Positions 52,601-61,977 are shown, numbered from the stretch's first letter. The stretch: 64,000 bases of DNA from Sulfurospirillum arsenophilum NBRC 109478 (GCF_000813345.1 NZ_BBQF01000003.1:248001-312000), one strand, 5' to 3'. Numbers and translations: made by a program. Notes: a model not told the origin generated them from the sequence alone.

Positions 52601-52619
52601 TCGGGTCTAAGAGACCCGA
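52601..52619 (-). terminator. Hairpin between dcuA and the asparaginase gene
   Basis: TCGGGTCT-AAG-AGACCCGA is a perfect 8-bp stem. A second small hairpin TGCCTC-AAA-GAGGCA lies at 52644-52658. They may attenuate read-through from dcuA into the asparaginase gene. Confidence 0.5.
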
Positions 52620-52708
52620 GCGAGAAAGCAAAATTATCTTATCTGCCTCAAAGAGGCAAGCTTTTCAAAGAAACATCGAGCATAGCTCTTGTTTTGTGCT
52701 GTAGTGGC

Positions 52709-52745
52709 TAACGTAGGCTTTGGAGCTTTACCCCAAAACCCGTTA
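52709..52745. repeat. Dispersed hairpin element, copy 2
   Basis: TAACGTAGGCTTTGGAG followed by a loop and CCCCAAAACCCGTTA pair as an imperfect hairpin with the same TAACGTAG foot and TTTGG/CCAAA core layout as copies at 27417-27456 and 54286-54321. Confidence 0.4.
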
Positions 52746-52747
52746 TC

Positions 52748-52772
52748 AAAAAAGACCTTGTAGGTCTTTTTT
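52748..52772 (-). terminator. Rho-independent terminator of dcuA
   Basis: AAAAAAGACC-TTGTA-GGTCTTTTTT is a perfect stem with T-runs on both strands. It overlaps the dcuA stop codon, so its minus-strand form ends the dcuA transcript. Confidence 0.8.
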
Positions 52773-54072
52773 ATAGGATCATACCACCGATAGCGAAAGC
52801 AAAAAGAACAGAAAGTGCAATGGCAATAACGCCAGGAATAACGAATGGGTGGTTAAAGACATATTTACCAATACGAGTTGAACCGGTATCGTCCATCTCA
52901 ACGGCTGCAATCAATGTTGGGTATGTAGGAAGTACGAAAAGCGCACTTACCGCTGCAAACGAAGCGACAACAGTGAGTGGTGAAACACCAAGAAGTAAGG
53001 CACTTGGAATAAGCGCTTTAGCTGTTGCTGCTTGTGAATAAAGAAGTGTACTTGCACAGAAAAGTACAACAGCAAGTAACCATGGATAAACGTTAAGTAA
53101 ATCACCTGCAAATGCTTTAATCTCTTTGATGTGATTTGCAACAAAAGTATCGCCCAACCATGCAACACCAAGAACACAAATACATGCACTCATACCTGAT
53201 TTAAAGGTTGCAGAGTTAAGAACTTGCGCAGTCTCGATTTTTGTAAAGAAAGAGATAAATGTAGCAGCAGCAAACATGAAAAGCATGATGGCTTCATTTC
53301 TTGGAAGAACAGGATTTTTAATTACACCTACTTTATCACTAATCAGTGTTGCATAAATAACAACAGCAATAATAGAAATAAGGAAGATAGCAACGGAAAG
53401 TTTTGCACCTGGTTTGATTTCCAATTTAGCATTGCCTCTGGTTTTAATAAGCCCTTTAGCAAGTCTGTCTTGATAAATTTCATCATCTTTAAGATCTTTG
53501 CCCAAGAAGTTAGCTACCACAGCAGCACACATACATGCAAGGAAAGAAGAAGGAATAAGAATCGCTAGTAGCTCTAAATAACCAATACCTTGTTTCTCCA
53601 TAACACCACTTAGAAAAACAACAGCAGCAGAAATAGGAGAAGCTGTAATAGCAACTTGTGAAGCAACAACCGCAATACTTAAAGGACGAGATGGGCGAAT
53701 GCCTTGCTCTTTTGCCACTTCAGCAATAACAGGAAGTGTTGAAAATGCTGTATGACCCGTACCTGCAAAAAATGTCATAACATACGTTACGATAGGGGCA
53801 AGAATAGTGATTTGTTTAGGGTTTTTGCGCAAGATTTTCTCAGCGATACTGACCATATAGTCAAGTCCGCCAGCCACTTGCATAGCACCAATAGCTGCAA
53901 TAACAGACATAATAATCAAAATAACATCGATAGGAATCGATCCTAATTTAAGCCCAAGACCAAGTGTTAAAACTAAAACACCCAATCCTCCCGCATATCC
54001 GATACCAATACTACCCAGTCTTGCACCAAAAAAGATGGCGGCAAGAACGACGATAACTTCTAACCATAACAT
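52771..54072 (-). CDS. dcuA: Anaerobic C4-dicarboxylate transporter DcuA/DcuB family
   Basis: A 433-residue membrane antiporter with about 10-12 helices, opening MLWLEVIVVLAAIFFGARLGSIGIGYAGG and containing MTFFAGTGHTAFSTLPVIAEVAKE, typical of DcuA/DcuB. It exchanges aspartate or fumarate for succinate. The ATG at 54072 has AAAAGGAG upstream and gives the family length. The reading frame opens to 54201, but that part would translate a 9-bp DNA repeat as CFD repeats and is not part of the protein. Confidence 0.93.
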   Translation of the reverse strand: MLWLEVIVVLAAIFFGARLGSIGIGYAGGLGVLVLTLGLGLKLGSIPIDVILIIMSVIAAIGAMQVAGGLDYMVSIAEKILRKNPKQITILAPIVTYVMTFFAGTGHTAFSTLPVIAEVAKEQGIRPSRPLSIAVVASQVAITASPISAAVVFLSGVMEKQGIGYLELLAILIPSSFLACMCAAVVANFLGKDLKDDEIYQDRLAKGLIKTRGNAKLEIKPGAKLSVAIFLISIIAVVIYATLISDKVGVIKNPVLPRNEAIMLFMFAAATFISFFTKIETAQVLNSATFKSGMSACICVLGVAWLGDTFVANHIKEIKAFAGDLLNVYPWLLAVVLFCASTLLYSQAATAKALIPSALLLGVSPLTVVASFAAVSALFVLPTYPTLIAAVEMDDTGSTRIGKYVFNHPFVIPGVIAIALSVLFAFAIGGMIL

Positions 54073-54117
54073 GGAAACTCCTTTTAATATATCTTCATTA
54101 ACTTCTTTCATCGCTTT

Positions 54118-54193
54118 ATCAAAGCGATCAAAGCAATCAAAGCAATCAAAGCAATCAAAGCAATCAAAGCAATCAAAGCAATCAAAGCAATCA
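54118..54193. repeat. 9-bp tandem repeat in the dcuA leader
   Basis: Eight units of ATCAAAGCA (the first is ATCAAAGCG) plus a four-base partial unit, 46 to 121 bp upstream of the dcuA start. The seven identical units suggest recent slippage. It lies in the promoter or leader, so the copy number may vary and alter spacing or RNA structure. Confidence 0.9.
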
Positions 54194-54285
54194 GGTGCCA
54201 CAAGAAAGTAGTAGTGGTGTGAAAGGAAGTTGTCAGCCTTCCTTGTGGCACTGAAAAACTATTTTTTAGAGTTCGAGAAGAACCC

Positions 54286-54321
54286 TTAACGTAGGTTTCA
54301 AAGCTTTAAAAACTACGTTAA
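54286..54321. repeat. Dispersed hairpin element, copy 3, between dcuA and aspA
   Basis: TTAACGTAG at 54286-54294 and CTACGTTAA at 54313-54321 enclose a near-perfect palindrome centred on AAAGCTTT. A neighbouring hairpin CGGGCTTTTC...GAAAAACCCG lies at 54326-54350. These likely end the aspartase transcript and separate it from dcuA. Confidence 0.55.
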
Positions 54322-54365
54322 CACACGGGCTTTTCACAGAGAAAAACCCGCATGACTCGGTACGT

Positions 54366-55772
54366 TTACTTTTTATCGTAAGTACGAGGCTTAATCATGT
54401 TTTCTGGTTTGATGATGTCATCAAGCTCAGCTTTAGCTAAAAGACCACGAGCTAGAACGATGTCATACACAGAACCACCAGTTTCTAGTGCTTCTTTTGC
54501 AACTGAAGTTGAGTTCTCATAACCAATAAATGGATTAAGAGCAGTGACAAGTCCAATGCTGTTAAGCACAAGTGCTTTACATCTCTCAGGATTTGCAGTG
54601 ATACCATCGACACATGTCGTTGCCAAAGCCTCAAAAGCATTTTTCATCATGTTAACAGAGTTGAAAAGGTTAAAAGCGATAACAGGCTCAAATACATTAA
54701 GTTGTAATTGACCACCCTCACATGCCATAGTAACCGCAACGTCTGTACCGATAACTTGGAAACATACTTGGTTAACAACCTCAGGCATAACTGGGTTAAC
54801 TTTACCTGGCATAATTGAACTACCTGGTTGCATTGCTGGAAGATTGATTTCGCCAAAACCTGTTCTTGGACCTGAGCTTAATAAACGAAGGTCATTACAA
54901 ATTTTTGACATTTTGGTTGCTACACGTTTAAGAACACCAGAGATTTGTACATAAGCACCTGTATCTTGAGTTGCCTCAACAAGATCACCTGCTGTTACAA
55001 AAGGACGACCAGTAACTTCTTGAAGTTTTGCTTCGACTGTTTTTGAGTAGTCAGGATGTGCGTTGATACCTGTACCAATCGCTGTTGCACCAAGGTTCAT
55101 CTCACGCATCAATTGTTGTGCTTCGATAACACGTTGAATGTCTTCACCGATCATAACAGCATACGTTCTGAATTCTTGTTCAAGTGTCATAGGCACAGCA
55201 TCTTGAAGTTGAGTTCTACCCATTTTGATAATATCTTTAAACTCAAGTGCTTTTTTAGCAAATGAATTTTTGATAATGCTCATAGAAACGGTAAGCTCGC
55301 CTAGTTTTTCAAAAAGCGCTACACGAAGTGCTGTTGGGTAAGCATCGTTTGTAGATTGTGAAAGGTTAACATCGTTATTTGGGTGAAGGAATTTGTATTC
55401 ACCTTTTTTGTGACCCATTTTTTCAAGTCCGATGTTAGCGATAACTTCGTTCGCATTCATGTTCGTTGATGTACCAGCTCCGCCTTGGAACATGTCGACA
55501 ACAAATTGATCATGGTATTGACCACCAATGATCTCGTCACATGCTTCACAGATAACATTTTTTTTGTTTTCAGCTAAAAGGCCAAGTTCATAGTTTGCTA
55601 AAGCAGCCGCTTTTTTAACTTTTGCTAGGGAAGTAATAAACGTTGGGAATTTTGCAAGTGTAATTCCAGTAATGTGGAAGTTTTCAGCCGCACGTGCTGT
55701 TTGAACGCCATAATAACATTCGTTAGATATTTCTTTATCACCGATTAGATCGTGTTCCATTCTAGTTGACAT
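54366..55772 (-). CDS. aspA: Aspartate ammonia-lyase, copy A
   Basis: A 468-residue enzyme converting aspartate to fumarate and ammonia. It has the family signature GSSIMPGKVNP, HPNNDVNLSQSTNDAYPT and GGAGTSTNMNANEVIAN. Fumarate would feed anaerobic respiration. It lies upstream of dcuA in the same direction. The copy at 55944-57374 is clearly paralogous. This copy has fewer G/C-ending codons in places, so the two have drifted apart at silent sites. Confidence 0.96.
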   Translation of the reverse strand: MSTRMEHDLIGDKEISNECYYGVQTARAAENFHITGITLAKFPTFITSLAKVKKAAALANYELGLLAENKKNVICEACDEIIGGQYHDQFVVDMFQGGAGTSTNMNANEVIANIGLEKMGHKKGEYKFLHPNNDVNLSQSTNDAYPTALRVALFEKLGELTVSMSIIKNSFAKKALEFKDIIKMGRTQLQDAVPMTLEQEFRTYAVMIGEDIQRVIEAQQLMREMNLGATAIGTGINAHPDYSKTVEAKLQEVTGRPFVTAGDLVEATQDTGAYVQISGVLKRVATKMSKICNDLRLLSSGPRTGFGEINLPAMQPGSSIMPGKVNPVMPEVVNQVCFQVIGTDVAVTMACEGGQLQLNVFEPVIAFNLFNSVNMMKNAFEALATTCVDGITANPERCKALVLNSIGLVTALNPFIGYENSTSVAKEALETGGSVYDIVLARGLLAKAELDDIIKPENMIKPRTYDKK

Positions 55773-55922
55773 TTTGTCTCCTTAAGATTTAAAGGTGATG
55801 GAAGTTTAAACCTCTAAAGAGACTTGAAAATGACTTTTTGAAAAAGAATTTAAAAAAAGATTGAAATATTTGAATTAATTTGAAGATATAACTTTTAAGT
55901 GATACAAAGCGTTACATGTAAA

Positions 55923-55939
55923 GAGGGCGAAGCGCCCTC
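55923..55939 (-). terminator. Terminator of aspartase copy B
   Basis: GAGGGCG-AAG-CGCCCTC is a perfect 7-bp stem. On the minus strand its T-run (TCTTTAC) runs into the TTACATGTAA at 55912-55921, so the palindrome is part of the terminator tail. Confidence 0.75.
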
Positions 55940-55943
55940 AAAC

Positions 55944-57374
55944 TTAAATTTTATTAAACTTACTTTTTTCAGAAAGCCCGAAATTATGGGGTTGGATCAT
56001 ATTTTCTGGCTTAATGATCTCATCGAGTTGTTCTTTATCCAGTAATCCTTTGGCTAAAACGATGTCATAGACTGATCCACCACTCTCTAACGCTTCTTTG
56101 GCAACAATGGTTGAGTTTTCATAACCAAGATAAGGATTAAGAGCCGTAACGAGACCAATACTGTTTAACACCAAGGCTTTACATCGCTCTTTGTTTGCCG
56201 TGATGCCATCGACACAAGTATATGCCAGTGCTTCAAAGGCATTTTTCATCATATTAATGGAATTAAAAAGATTGTAGGCGATGAGGGGTTCAAAGACATT
56301 GAGTTGCAGTTGTCCTGCTTCGCATGCCATAGTAACCGCAATGTCGGTTCCTATGACTTGAAAACAGACTTGATTGACCACTTCGGGGATGACGGGATTG
56401 ACTTTTCCCGGCATGATGGAGCTTCCTGGTTGCATGGCTGGAAGATTGATCTCTCCAAAGCCAGTTCTAGGACCAGAGCTAAGAAGGCGGAGATCGTTGC
56501 AGATTTTTGACATTTTGGTAGCTACTCGTTTAAGAACGCCTGAAATTTGTACATAAGCTCCAGTATCTTGCGTCGCTTCGATAAGATCGCCTGCAGTGAT
56601 GAAAGGACGACCCGTCACCTCTTGCAGTTTGGCTTCTACGGTCTTAGCATAATCAGGATGCGCGTTAATGCCTGTTCCTATGGCCGTAGCTCCCATATTG
56701 ATCTCGCGCACCAACTGTCTTGCTTCGTGTACTCTTTGTATGTCCTCACCGATCATCACCGCATAAGTGCGAAACTCTTGCTCTAGCGTCATAGGGACTG
56801 CGTCTTGCAGTTGCGTCCTTCCCATCTTGATGACATCTTTAAACTCACTCGCTTTTTTGGCAAACGAGTTTTTGATGATCGCCATCGACTCGCCTAGTTC
56901 TCCCAGTTTTTCATAGAGCGCTACGCGAAGGGCGGTTGGGTATGCATCATTGGTGGATTGTGAAAGATTGACATCATTGTTGGGATGCAGGTACTTGTAT
57001 TCACCTTTTTGGTGTCCTAAAATCTCTAAACCAATATTGGCGATGACTTCGTTGGCGTTCATATTGGTCGAAGTTCCAGCCCCTCCTTGGATCATATCCA
57101 CTACAAACTGGTTGTGGAATTTCCCCGCAATGATGGCATCACATGCCTCAACAATGGCATTTTTCTTGTTCTCTGCTAAAAGTTCTAACTCAAAATTCGC
57201 CAAAGCGGCTGCTTTTTTAACTTTAGCAATGGATTCAAGAAAGGTAGGAAAACTTCCAAGCGTTACACCTGTGATGTGAAAATTCTCTACAGCACGCGCC
57301 GTTTGAACACCATAATAACACTCGTTGGAGATCTCTTTATCGCCGATTAGATCATGTTCGATTCTGGTTGACAC
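55944..57374 (-). CDS. aspA: Aspartate ammonia-lyase, copy B
   Basis: A 476-residue second aspartase, strongly similar to copy A throughout, with GSSIMPGKVNP (about residue 318) and all catalytic blocks. I chose the GTG at 57374 with AAGGAG upstream, which aligns with copy A's MSTRMEHDLIG as (V)STRIEHDLIG; the frame is open to 57401. It ends with an extra C-terminal SEKSKFNKI tail. Copies A and B are separated by a 171-bp gap with a terminator. Confidence 0.95.
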   Translation of the reverse strand: MSTRIEHDLIGDKEISNECYYGVQTARAVENFHITGVTLGSFPTFLESIAKVKKAAALANFELELLAENKKNAIVEACDAIIAGKFHNQFVVDMIQGGAGTSTNMNANEVIANIGLEILGHQKGEYKYLHPNNDVNLSQSTNDAYPTALRVALYEKLGELGESMAIIKNSFAKKASEFKDVIKMGRTQLQDAVPMTLEQEFRTYAVMIGEDIQRVHEARQLVREINMGATAIGTGINAHPDYAKTVEAKLQEVTGRPFITAGDLIEATQDTGAYVQISGVLKRVATKMSKICNDLRLLSSGPRTGFGEINLPAMQPGSSIMPGKVNPVIPEVVNQVCFQVIGTDIAVTMACEAGQLQLNVFEPLIAYNLFNSINMMKNAFEALAYTCVDGITANKERCKALVLNSIGLVTALNPYLGYENSTIVAKEALESGGSVYDIVLAKGLLDKEQLDEIIKPENMIQPHNFGLSEKSKFNKI

Positions 57375-57440
57375 GTATTTTCTCCTTGAGGTAAATCTCA
57401 TTTTATGGATACATTATAGCACCAAGGGATTGCAAAATAT

Positions 57441-57708
57441 TTACATGTAAAGATTACTTTTTAAACTATAACTCCATTTGAGCCGTAAATTTTTAAACGA
57501 CGATACAATGGCGAAATGGAAGACGTTATTGTGAAATAAATTCGTAATAATTTCAGTTTTAGAGAGCATTAATGTTCTGCTTAAGGGTTCTTGTACAATA
57601 ATATTGATAGAATTATTAGGTTTTTAATTTAATTAAAGTTAAAAAGCTGCAACCATATCGTTAAAAATTAACTCAAATTATAAACCAAGGAAGAAGTGAT
57701 TCACGCCC
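57441..57708. other. Intergenic region upstream of the MotA-like gene
   Basis: This AT-rich stretch begins with a TTACATGTAA at 57441-57450 and lies between divergent genes. It must carry the promoters for aspartase B leftward and the secretion operon rightward. I see no gene or clear repeat beyond that. The first ribosome site (AAGGAAG) is about 18 bases from the ATG at 57709, longer than usual. Confidence 0.5.
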
Positions 57709-59916
57709 ATGAAACGTATTAAAGTCCTTAAAGCGTATTTTATTATCTGGCTCTTCATTCTCTATGTTGTGTACACCAACGCTGAACTGCTTGGCATTTT
57801 CTTCATGGCAACGGTGATTTTTAGTACCGCAATTGTTGGTCTCTTAGCCGTTGGAACACTCTATCAATTTGTCAGTGGCTTCGATATTACGATGCTAGGT
57901 GGAACTTTTGGTGCCCTTGCCTATAAAAAAACGGGGTATGAATTTTACATTAAAAGTATAGACTCACTTTTACCTGCAAACATCGCGCATATGCTCAAGA
58001 TGCGTAAAAGTCAGCAAAAAATGCTCTTTACACAAGAAGAGTCACGCAATATTATCGAATGGCTTGACCTTAAATTTCGTAAACAAAAATCGTATATAAA
58101 CTTTTTTATTAACACGGCGATGCTGATAGGCTTGCTTGGAACCTTCGTAGGTTTGGTTGAAGCCATCGATAATATGGGTCAGATCATTTTAGGACTCAAT
58201 GGCGATATTGACATTAAGCAGATCATGCAAGATTTTTCTGGACCACTCTCTGGTATGGCGATTGGTTTTGGTGCGTCGTTGTTTGGTGTTGTCTGTGCGG
58301 TTATTTTGGGTATCAATGGTTATATCTTATTTCGCTCACAAGATACGCTGATTAGCGGCGTTGAGGATTGGCTCAAAGACAGGATTATCGATATTGCACC
58401 TGACGTGCTTGGTCGAAGCACAGCCTCTATGGCTACTGATCTTCCAGAGCAACGCAAAAGCTTTATGGATATTTTTCTTGAACAGATGAATAACTTTACG
58501 AGTGAAATTTCTAAACTGACCAAATCCAATGAGAATTTTCATGCTATGGCGCAGACATTAACGTCAATGAAAACACTTATGGATGCACAACATCTGACAT
58601 TTCAGAAAATTGCAGGTTCTCAAGACACTTCAATAGAAAAATTTGATGCGTTCTTTGAATATGCTAAAAAAGCAGATGAAACAAAAGGCATACAACTCCA
58701 TGAAAATAAAGTGCTTATGCAAACACAATTGGAAGAACATACACAGCTTCTTACACAAAGTGCCAATACCCTTTTAGCGCTCAATAATGGCATTGTCAAT
58801 GTCAATAACAAAATGGAGCTTCACCATCAAACATCAGAAAAAATCGTAGCGCTTAATGAGCAACAACTCATTCAAGAAGCAACGATACACCAAGAGACGC
58901 TTAAAACCGTAGATCAGCTATCTTCAAATGTTAACAATGGCGTCGAACGTGTTGTTCGTGTCTTAAACCAACATGAAAATAAACTCAATAATGTGATAGA
59001 AAATTTAAGCACAGCTTCTCAGACGCTTTTAGAGATGTACCGACAATTAGACACGAGTGGTCAAGTGTTACTTAGGATTGCTTCTGCGCAAACAAACCAT
59101 TTTGATGAAACACTCAAAGCGTATGGTGTGATGCAAGAGCAGATGAAACACTTAGATGCAACACTCAATCTCGAAATCACAACACTGGAAGCACTAAGTG
59201 CGCAAAGTGCACACGAGCACACCATTGTTATTGAACACCAAAACAGAACACACACGGTTTTTGAGACGATCGCTTCTACGGTAGAAACAACCAAACAGAC
59301 ATTAGCGGCTGTTTTAGATGTTCAAGAGATCTTTAAAGCCGAATCCAAAGAGGCAGCGCATGAATCACTGCAAGCCGTTGTGGAAGTTCAAAGAGCTTTA
59401 GTTCTCAATAAAGAGTCGTTAGAATCGCTTCTCGTGATACATGAAAATTTCCATACGCGTTATTTTAATGCACAGTATGAAACCAAAAATACCTTGCAAC
59501 AGATCAGCCAGAGTGTTGTTGCTGAGAATCAAATTAGCACAGAACTTTTAAAAACATCAACGCTTATCAACCAAACGCAAGAGATGAACGCTGAGCAAGA
59601 GAAAGAACTTTTGGGTGCGTTAAGTGCTGAATTAGCACGTATAGAAGCGTTGAGTCAATCAGGTATGGAGCAGAGAAAAGAGTTTGAAGAGGCCTATTTT
59701 AAACACAGTGATGAGAAACAGACCTACGTGGTTGAAGAGCTCAGCCAGAAGATGGAACAGACACAGCAACATCTTGAAATCATGGCACAATCGTTGAAAA
59801 ATATAGAGGAAGTGATTGCTCGTCTTGATAAACACAATACGCTTCATGGTGGTGGCGTTGCCGATGAGATCAAGGGCTTCTTTAGTTCGCTCTTTCATAA
59901 AAATTCACAGAATTAA
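57709..59916 (+). CDS. MotA/TolQ/ExbB-type channel protein with a long coiled-coil tail
   Basis: A 735-residue protein. Residues about 1-225 form a MotA/ExbB-like unit: helices at about 8-25 and 29-54, a cytoplasmic loop, then FFINTAMLIGLLGTFVGLVEAI (about 130-152) and AIGFGASLFGVVCAVILG (about 183-200), matching the channel-core helices of the family. Residues about 255-735 are a long, mostly helical, Gln/Glu-rich region likely to form a tail into the cytoplasm. It pairs with the MotB-like gene 9 bp downstream. This resembles SiiB of the Salmonella SPI-4 type I secretion system, but with a longer tail; ZorA of Zorya has a similar overall plan. Confidence 0.78.
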   Translation: MKRIKVLKAYFIIWLFILYVVYTNAELLGIFFMATVIFSTAIVGLLAVGTLYQFVSGFDITMLGGTFGALAYKKTGYEFYIKSIDSLLPANIAHMLKMRKSQQKMLFTQEESRNIIEWLDLKFRKQKSYINFFINTAMLIGLLGTFVGLVEAIDNMGQIILGLNGDIDIKQIMQDFSGPLSGMAIGFGASLFGVVCAVILGINGYILFRSQDTLISGVEDWLKDRIIDIAPDVLGRSTASMATDLPEQRKSFMDIFLEQMNNFTSEISKLTKSNENFHAMAQTLTSMKTLMDAQHLTFQKIAGSQDTSIEKFDAFFEYAKKADETKGIQLHENKVLMQTQLEEHTQLLTQSANTLLALNNGIVNVNNKMELHHQTSEKIVALNEQQLIQEATIHQETLKTVDQLSSNVNNGVERVVRVLNQHENKLNNVIENLSTASQTLLEMYRQLDTSGQVLLRIASAQTNHFDETLKAYGVMQEQMKHLDATLNLEITTLEALSAQSAHEHTIVIEHQNRTHTVFETIASTVETTKQTLAAVLDVQEIFKAESKEAAHESLQAVVEVQRALVLNKESLESLLVIHENFHTRYFNAQYETKNTLQQISQSVVAENQISTELLKTSTLINQTQEMNAEQEKELLGALSAELARIEALSQSGMEQRKEFEEAYFKHSDEKQTYVVEELSQKMEQTQQHLEIMAQSLKNIEEVIARLDKHNTLHGGGVADEIKGFFSSLFHKNSQN

Positions 59917-59925
59917 GGATAACGT

Positions 59926-60558
59926 ATGGCTGCTGGAACTGATCAAGGAGATATGAATCCCTTTATCTCTTATGTTGATCTCTTTTCATCTGTTATTCTT
60001 GTTTTACTGCTTTTTATGCTGATTATGTTTGTTAACGTGGGTTATTACATGCAGTTTAACTCTAAAAGTTCTGCAGCAGCGGCTCCAGCAGAAGTTGCAA
60101 CCCCTCAAGCCAAAGGTGCTGAAGCTTCTAAAGTGGTGTTTGTCACGTCTAAAAATCCTAGCAAAGAGGCAACCAGTCAAAGCAGCAGTGATGTGGGCGA
60201 GAAAACACTGACAAAAGCGGTTGATAAACCAACACCGGTTGATTATAAAGAGTCAGATCTTATGATTATTTTCAAAAATAATGACTACTTTGTCAATAAA
60301 AACGTTCTTTCTCAACTCGTTAAAACAATGGAAAAAATACTGAAAACAAAACCCAATGCTCTGTTTGTTATCAGTGTAGGGGATTCTAAAAAATTGATCA
60401 GCTCAACGCAAGCAAAGCAGATATCATTAGGACGGGTTTTGAGTTTTAAAAACAGCCTTGAAGCTGTACCCGAATTAAAAAATAAAATTCAAATTAACTA
60501 CAAACAGACAGAAACAATTCATCATGAATTTGGTTATCTTAAGATAGATGTAAAGTAA
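59926..60558 (+). CDS. MotB/ExbD-like channel partner (SiiA-like)
   Basis: A 210-residue protein with one N-terminal helix carrying the conserved channel aspartate (FISYVDLFSSVILVLLLFML, Asp18). A disordered Ala/Ser/Lys linker follows (about 45-105), then a divergent OmpA-like C-terminal domain (about 110-205). The domain keeps the layout ...SSTQAKQISLGRVLSFKNSL but lacks the clear OmpA peptidoglycan-binding residues. Length and plan match SiiA (recalled as 210 residues). It should form a proton channel with the preceding protein. Confidence 0.75.
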   Translation: MAAGTDQGDMNPFISYVDLFSSVILVLLLFMLIMFVNVGYYMQFNSKSSAAAAPAEVATPQAKGAEASKVVFVTSKNPSKEATSQSSSDVGEKTLTKAVDKPTPVDYKESDLMIIFKNNDYFVNKNVLSQLVKTMEKILKTKPNALFVISVGDSKKLISSTQAKQISLGRVLSFKNSLEAVPELKNKIQINYKQTETIHHEFGYLKIDVK

Positions 60559-60561
60559 GGA

Positions 60562-61941
60562 ATGCGAGTGCACTTTAAGTTTTTGAATACTTTTTTTACC
60601 GTGATTTTAGGATGTGGTCTATTTTTATCTTCTCTGTGTGCAGTTGAAAGTGAAGCGGACAGTATCGCAAAACTCAATGCGTTTTTAGCACAAAAAGACG
60701 CTGAACCCATCAATACCAATAATGCCACACTCAAACAAGCCGTTATAACAGCGGTTAAATCAAATTATCGTATTAAACAAGCGCAAGAGCGTATCTATCA
60801 AGCAGAGCACTCAACGAAAGAAGCCTATGCCGACTTTTTACCAAAGGTAGATGTTTCCACAACCGGAACTTCAAAAGATAGCAGTGGTTTTGATACCCAA
60901 AAGTATGGACAAGCCAGAGGCGATCTTTCAGCTTCATACAATCTTTACTCTTCAGGTATGCACAGTGAAACTGTAGAGCGAACCTACATTACGAAGAAAG
61001 AGCAAGAAGAGCGATTACGTGGTACGTTAGAAGAAGAGATCAATAAAGTCATTGATGCTTATTTTAGTGTCGCGTACGGAAGGTTAGCGGTTGAAGTCAA
61101 CACGAGCAACTACGATAAACTCTTAAGAATTCTCGATATTGTGAAAACGAAAAGAGAACTAGGTGCTGCAACTGCGGGAGATGAAAATTCTATTTTGGCG
61201 AGTGTTTCCAATGCCAAAACAGCACTCATTAACACCGAGTCTTCATTCAACAACGCGAAAGATTATTATGAGTTTTTAACCAGCTCAAAAGTGGAAGATC
61301 TCAACCCGTATGAGATGAGTTTTGAAACGAAACTTTCAACGTTTGATGAACTTTTTGATGATATCAAAAAACGCAATACGGATCTCAATATTTTAGAGAC
61401 ACAAATTCAAGGTAAACAAAAAGATGTGGTCATCAATAATGCAACCGATGGTCTCAAAATAGATTTGTCGATGACAAATTCGAAGCGCTATAAAGACGAT
61501 AGACTTCCAACAACAAGTCCATCTGAAGGCAAAAATCGTGATTTTATTGCAGAGTTGACCTTTAGTTATAATCTCTACGATGGTGGTCGTACCGAAGCAA
61601 AAGCAGCAAAATTGATGAGTGAAGCTTCTGCTTTAATTTATAATCTTGAATATACCAAACAAGACACCAAATGGAATTCGCAAAAGCTTTTTAATTCCGT
61701 TCAAACCAATTCAAAAACAATTGATACATTGAGTACAGAGATTGATGCGAGTAAAAAAATGGCTGAGGCGTATTGGGAAAAGTTTAGGCTCTCTAGCCAA
61801 GATTTAGTCACACTGCTCCAAGCTCAAAGACAAGTGAATAGTGCTGAGCTCGAAAAACTTCGTAGTGAAAAAGCGCGTATTGTGGATTATTTTTCCTTGC
61901 TTGCTAAACAAGGTAAATTAGTCGAATACTTTGGTTTTTAA
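60562..61941 (+). CDS. TolC-family outer-membrane protein (type I secretion)
   Basis: A 459-residue outer-membrane efflux protein: signal peptide (about 1-25), two TolC repeat halves with NATLKQAVITAVKSNYRIKQAQERIYQAEHS and a second-half NRDFIAELTFSYNLYDGGRTEAKA block. In the type I secretion subfamily this is the exit duct for large RTX-like adhesins (compare SiiC, LapE). It follows the MotB-like gene by 3 bases, so the channel and the duct are one operon. Confidence 0.88.
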   Translation: MRVHFKFLNTFFTVILGCGLFLSSLCAVESEADSIAKLNAFLAQKDAEPINTNNATLKQAVITAVKSNYRIKQAQERIYQAEHSTKEAYADFLPKVDVSTTGTSKDSSGFDTQKYGQARGDLSASYNLYSSGMHSETVERTYITKKEQEERLRGTLEEEINKVIDAYFSVAYGRLAVEVNTSNYDKLLRILDIVKTKRELGAATAGDENSILASVSNAKTALINTESSFNNAKDYYEFLTSSKVEDLNPYEMSFETKLSTFDELFDDIKKRNTDLNILETQIQGKQKDVVINNATDGLKIDLSMTNSKRYKDDRLPTTSPSEGKNRDFIAELTFSYNLYDGGRTEAKAAKLMSEASALIYNLEYTKQDTKWNSQKLFNSVQTNSKTIDTLSTEIDASKKMAEAYWEKFRLSSQDLVTLLQAQRQVNSAELEKLRSEKARIVDYFSLLAKQGKLVEYFGF

Positions 61942-61977
61942 AGCAGAAACTTCTCAAAATGAATAAAATGAAGAATC

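Noticed and set aside
54073-54201. N-terminal CFD-repeat extension of DcuA
   Set aside because: It is only the translation of a 9-bp DNA repeat; the ATG at 54072 has an excellent ribosome site and gives the family length.
57709-60558. Zorya (ZorAB) phage-defence system
   Set aside because: The MotA-like protein with a long tail fits ZorA, but the next genes are TolC and TPR-glycosyltransferase, with no ZorC, ZorD or ZorE. A Sii-like secretion role fits better.
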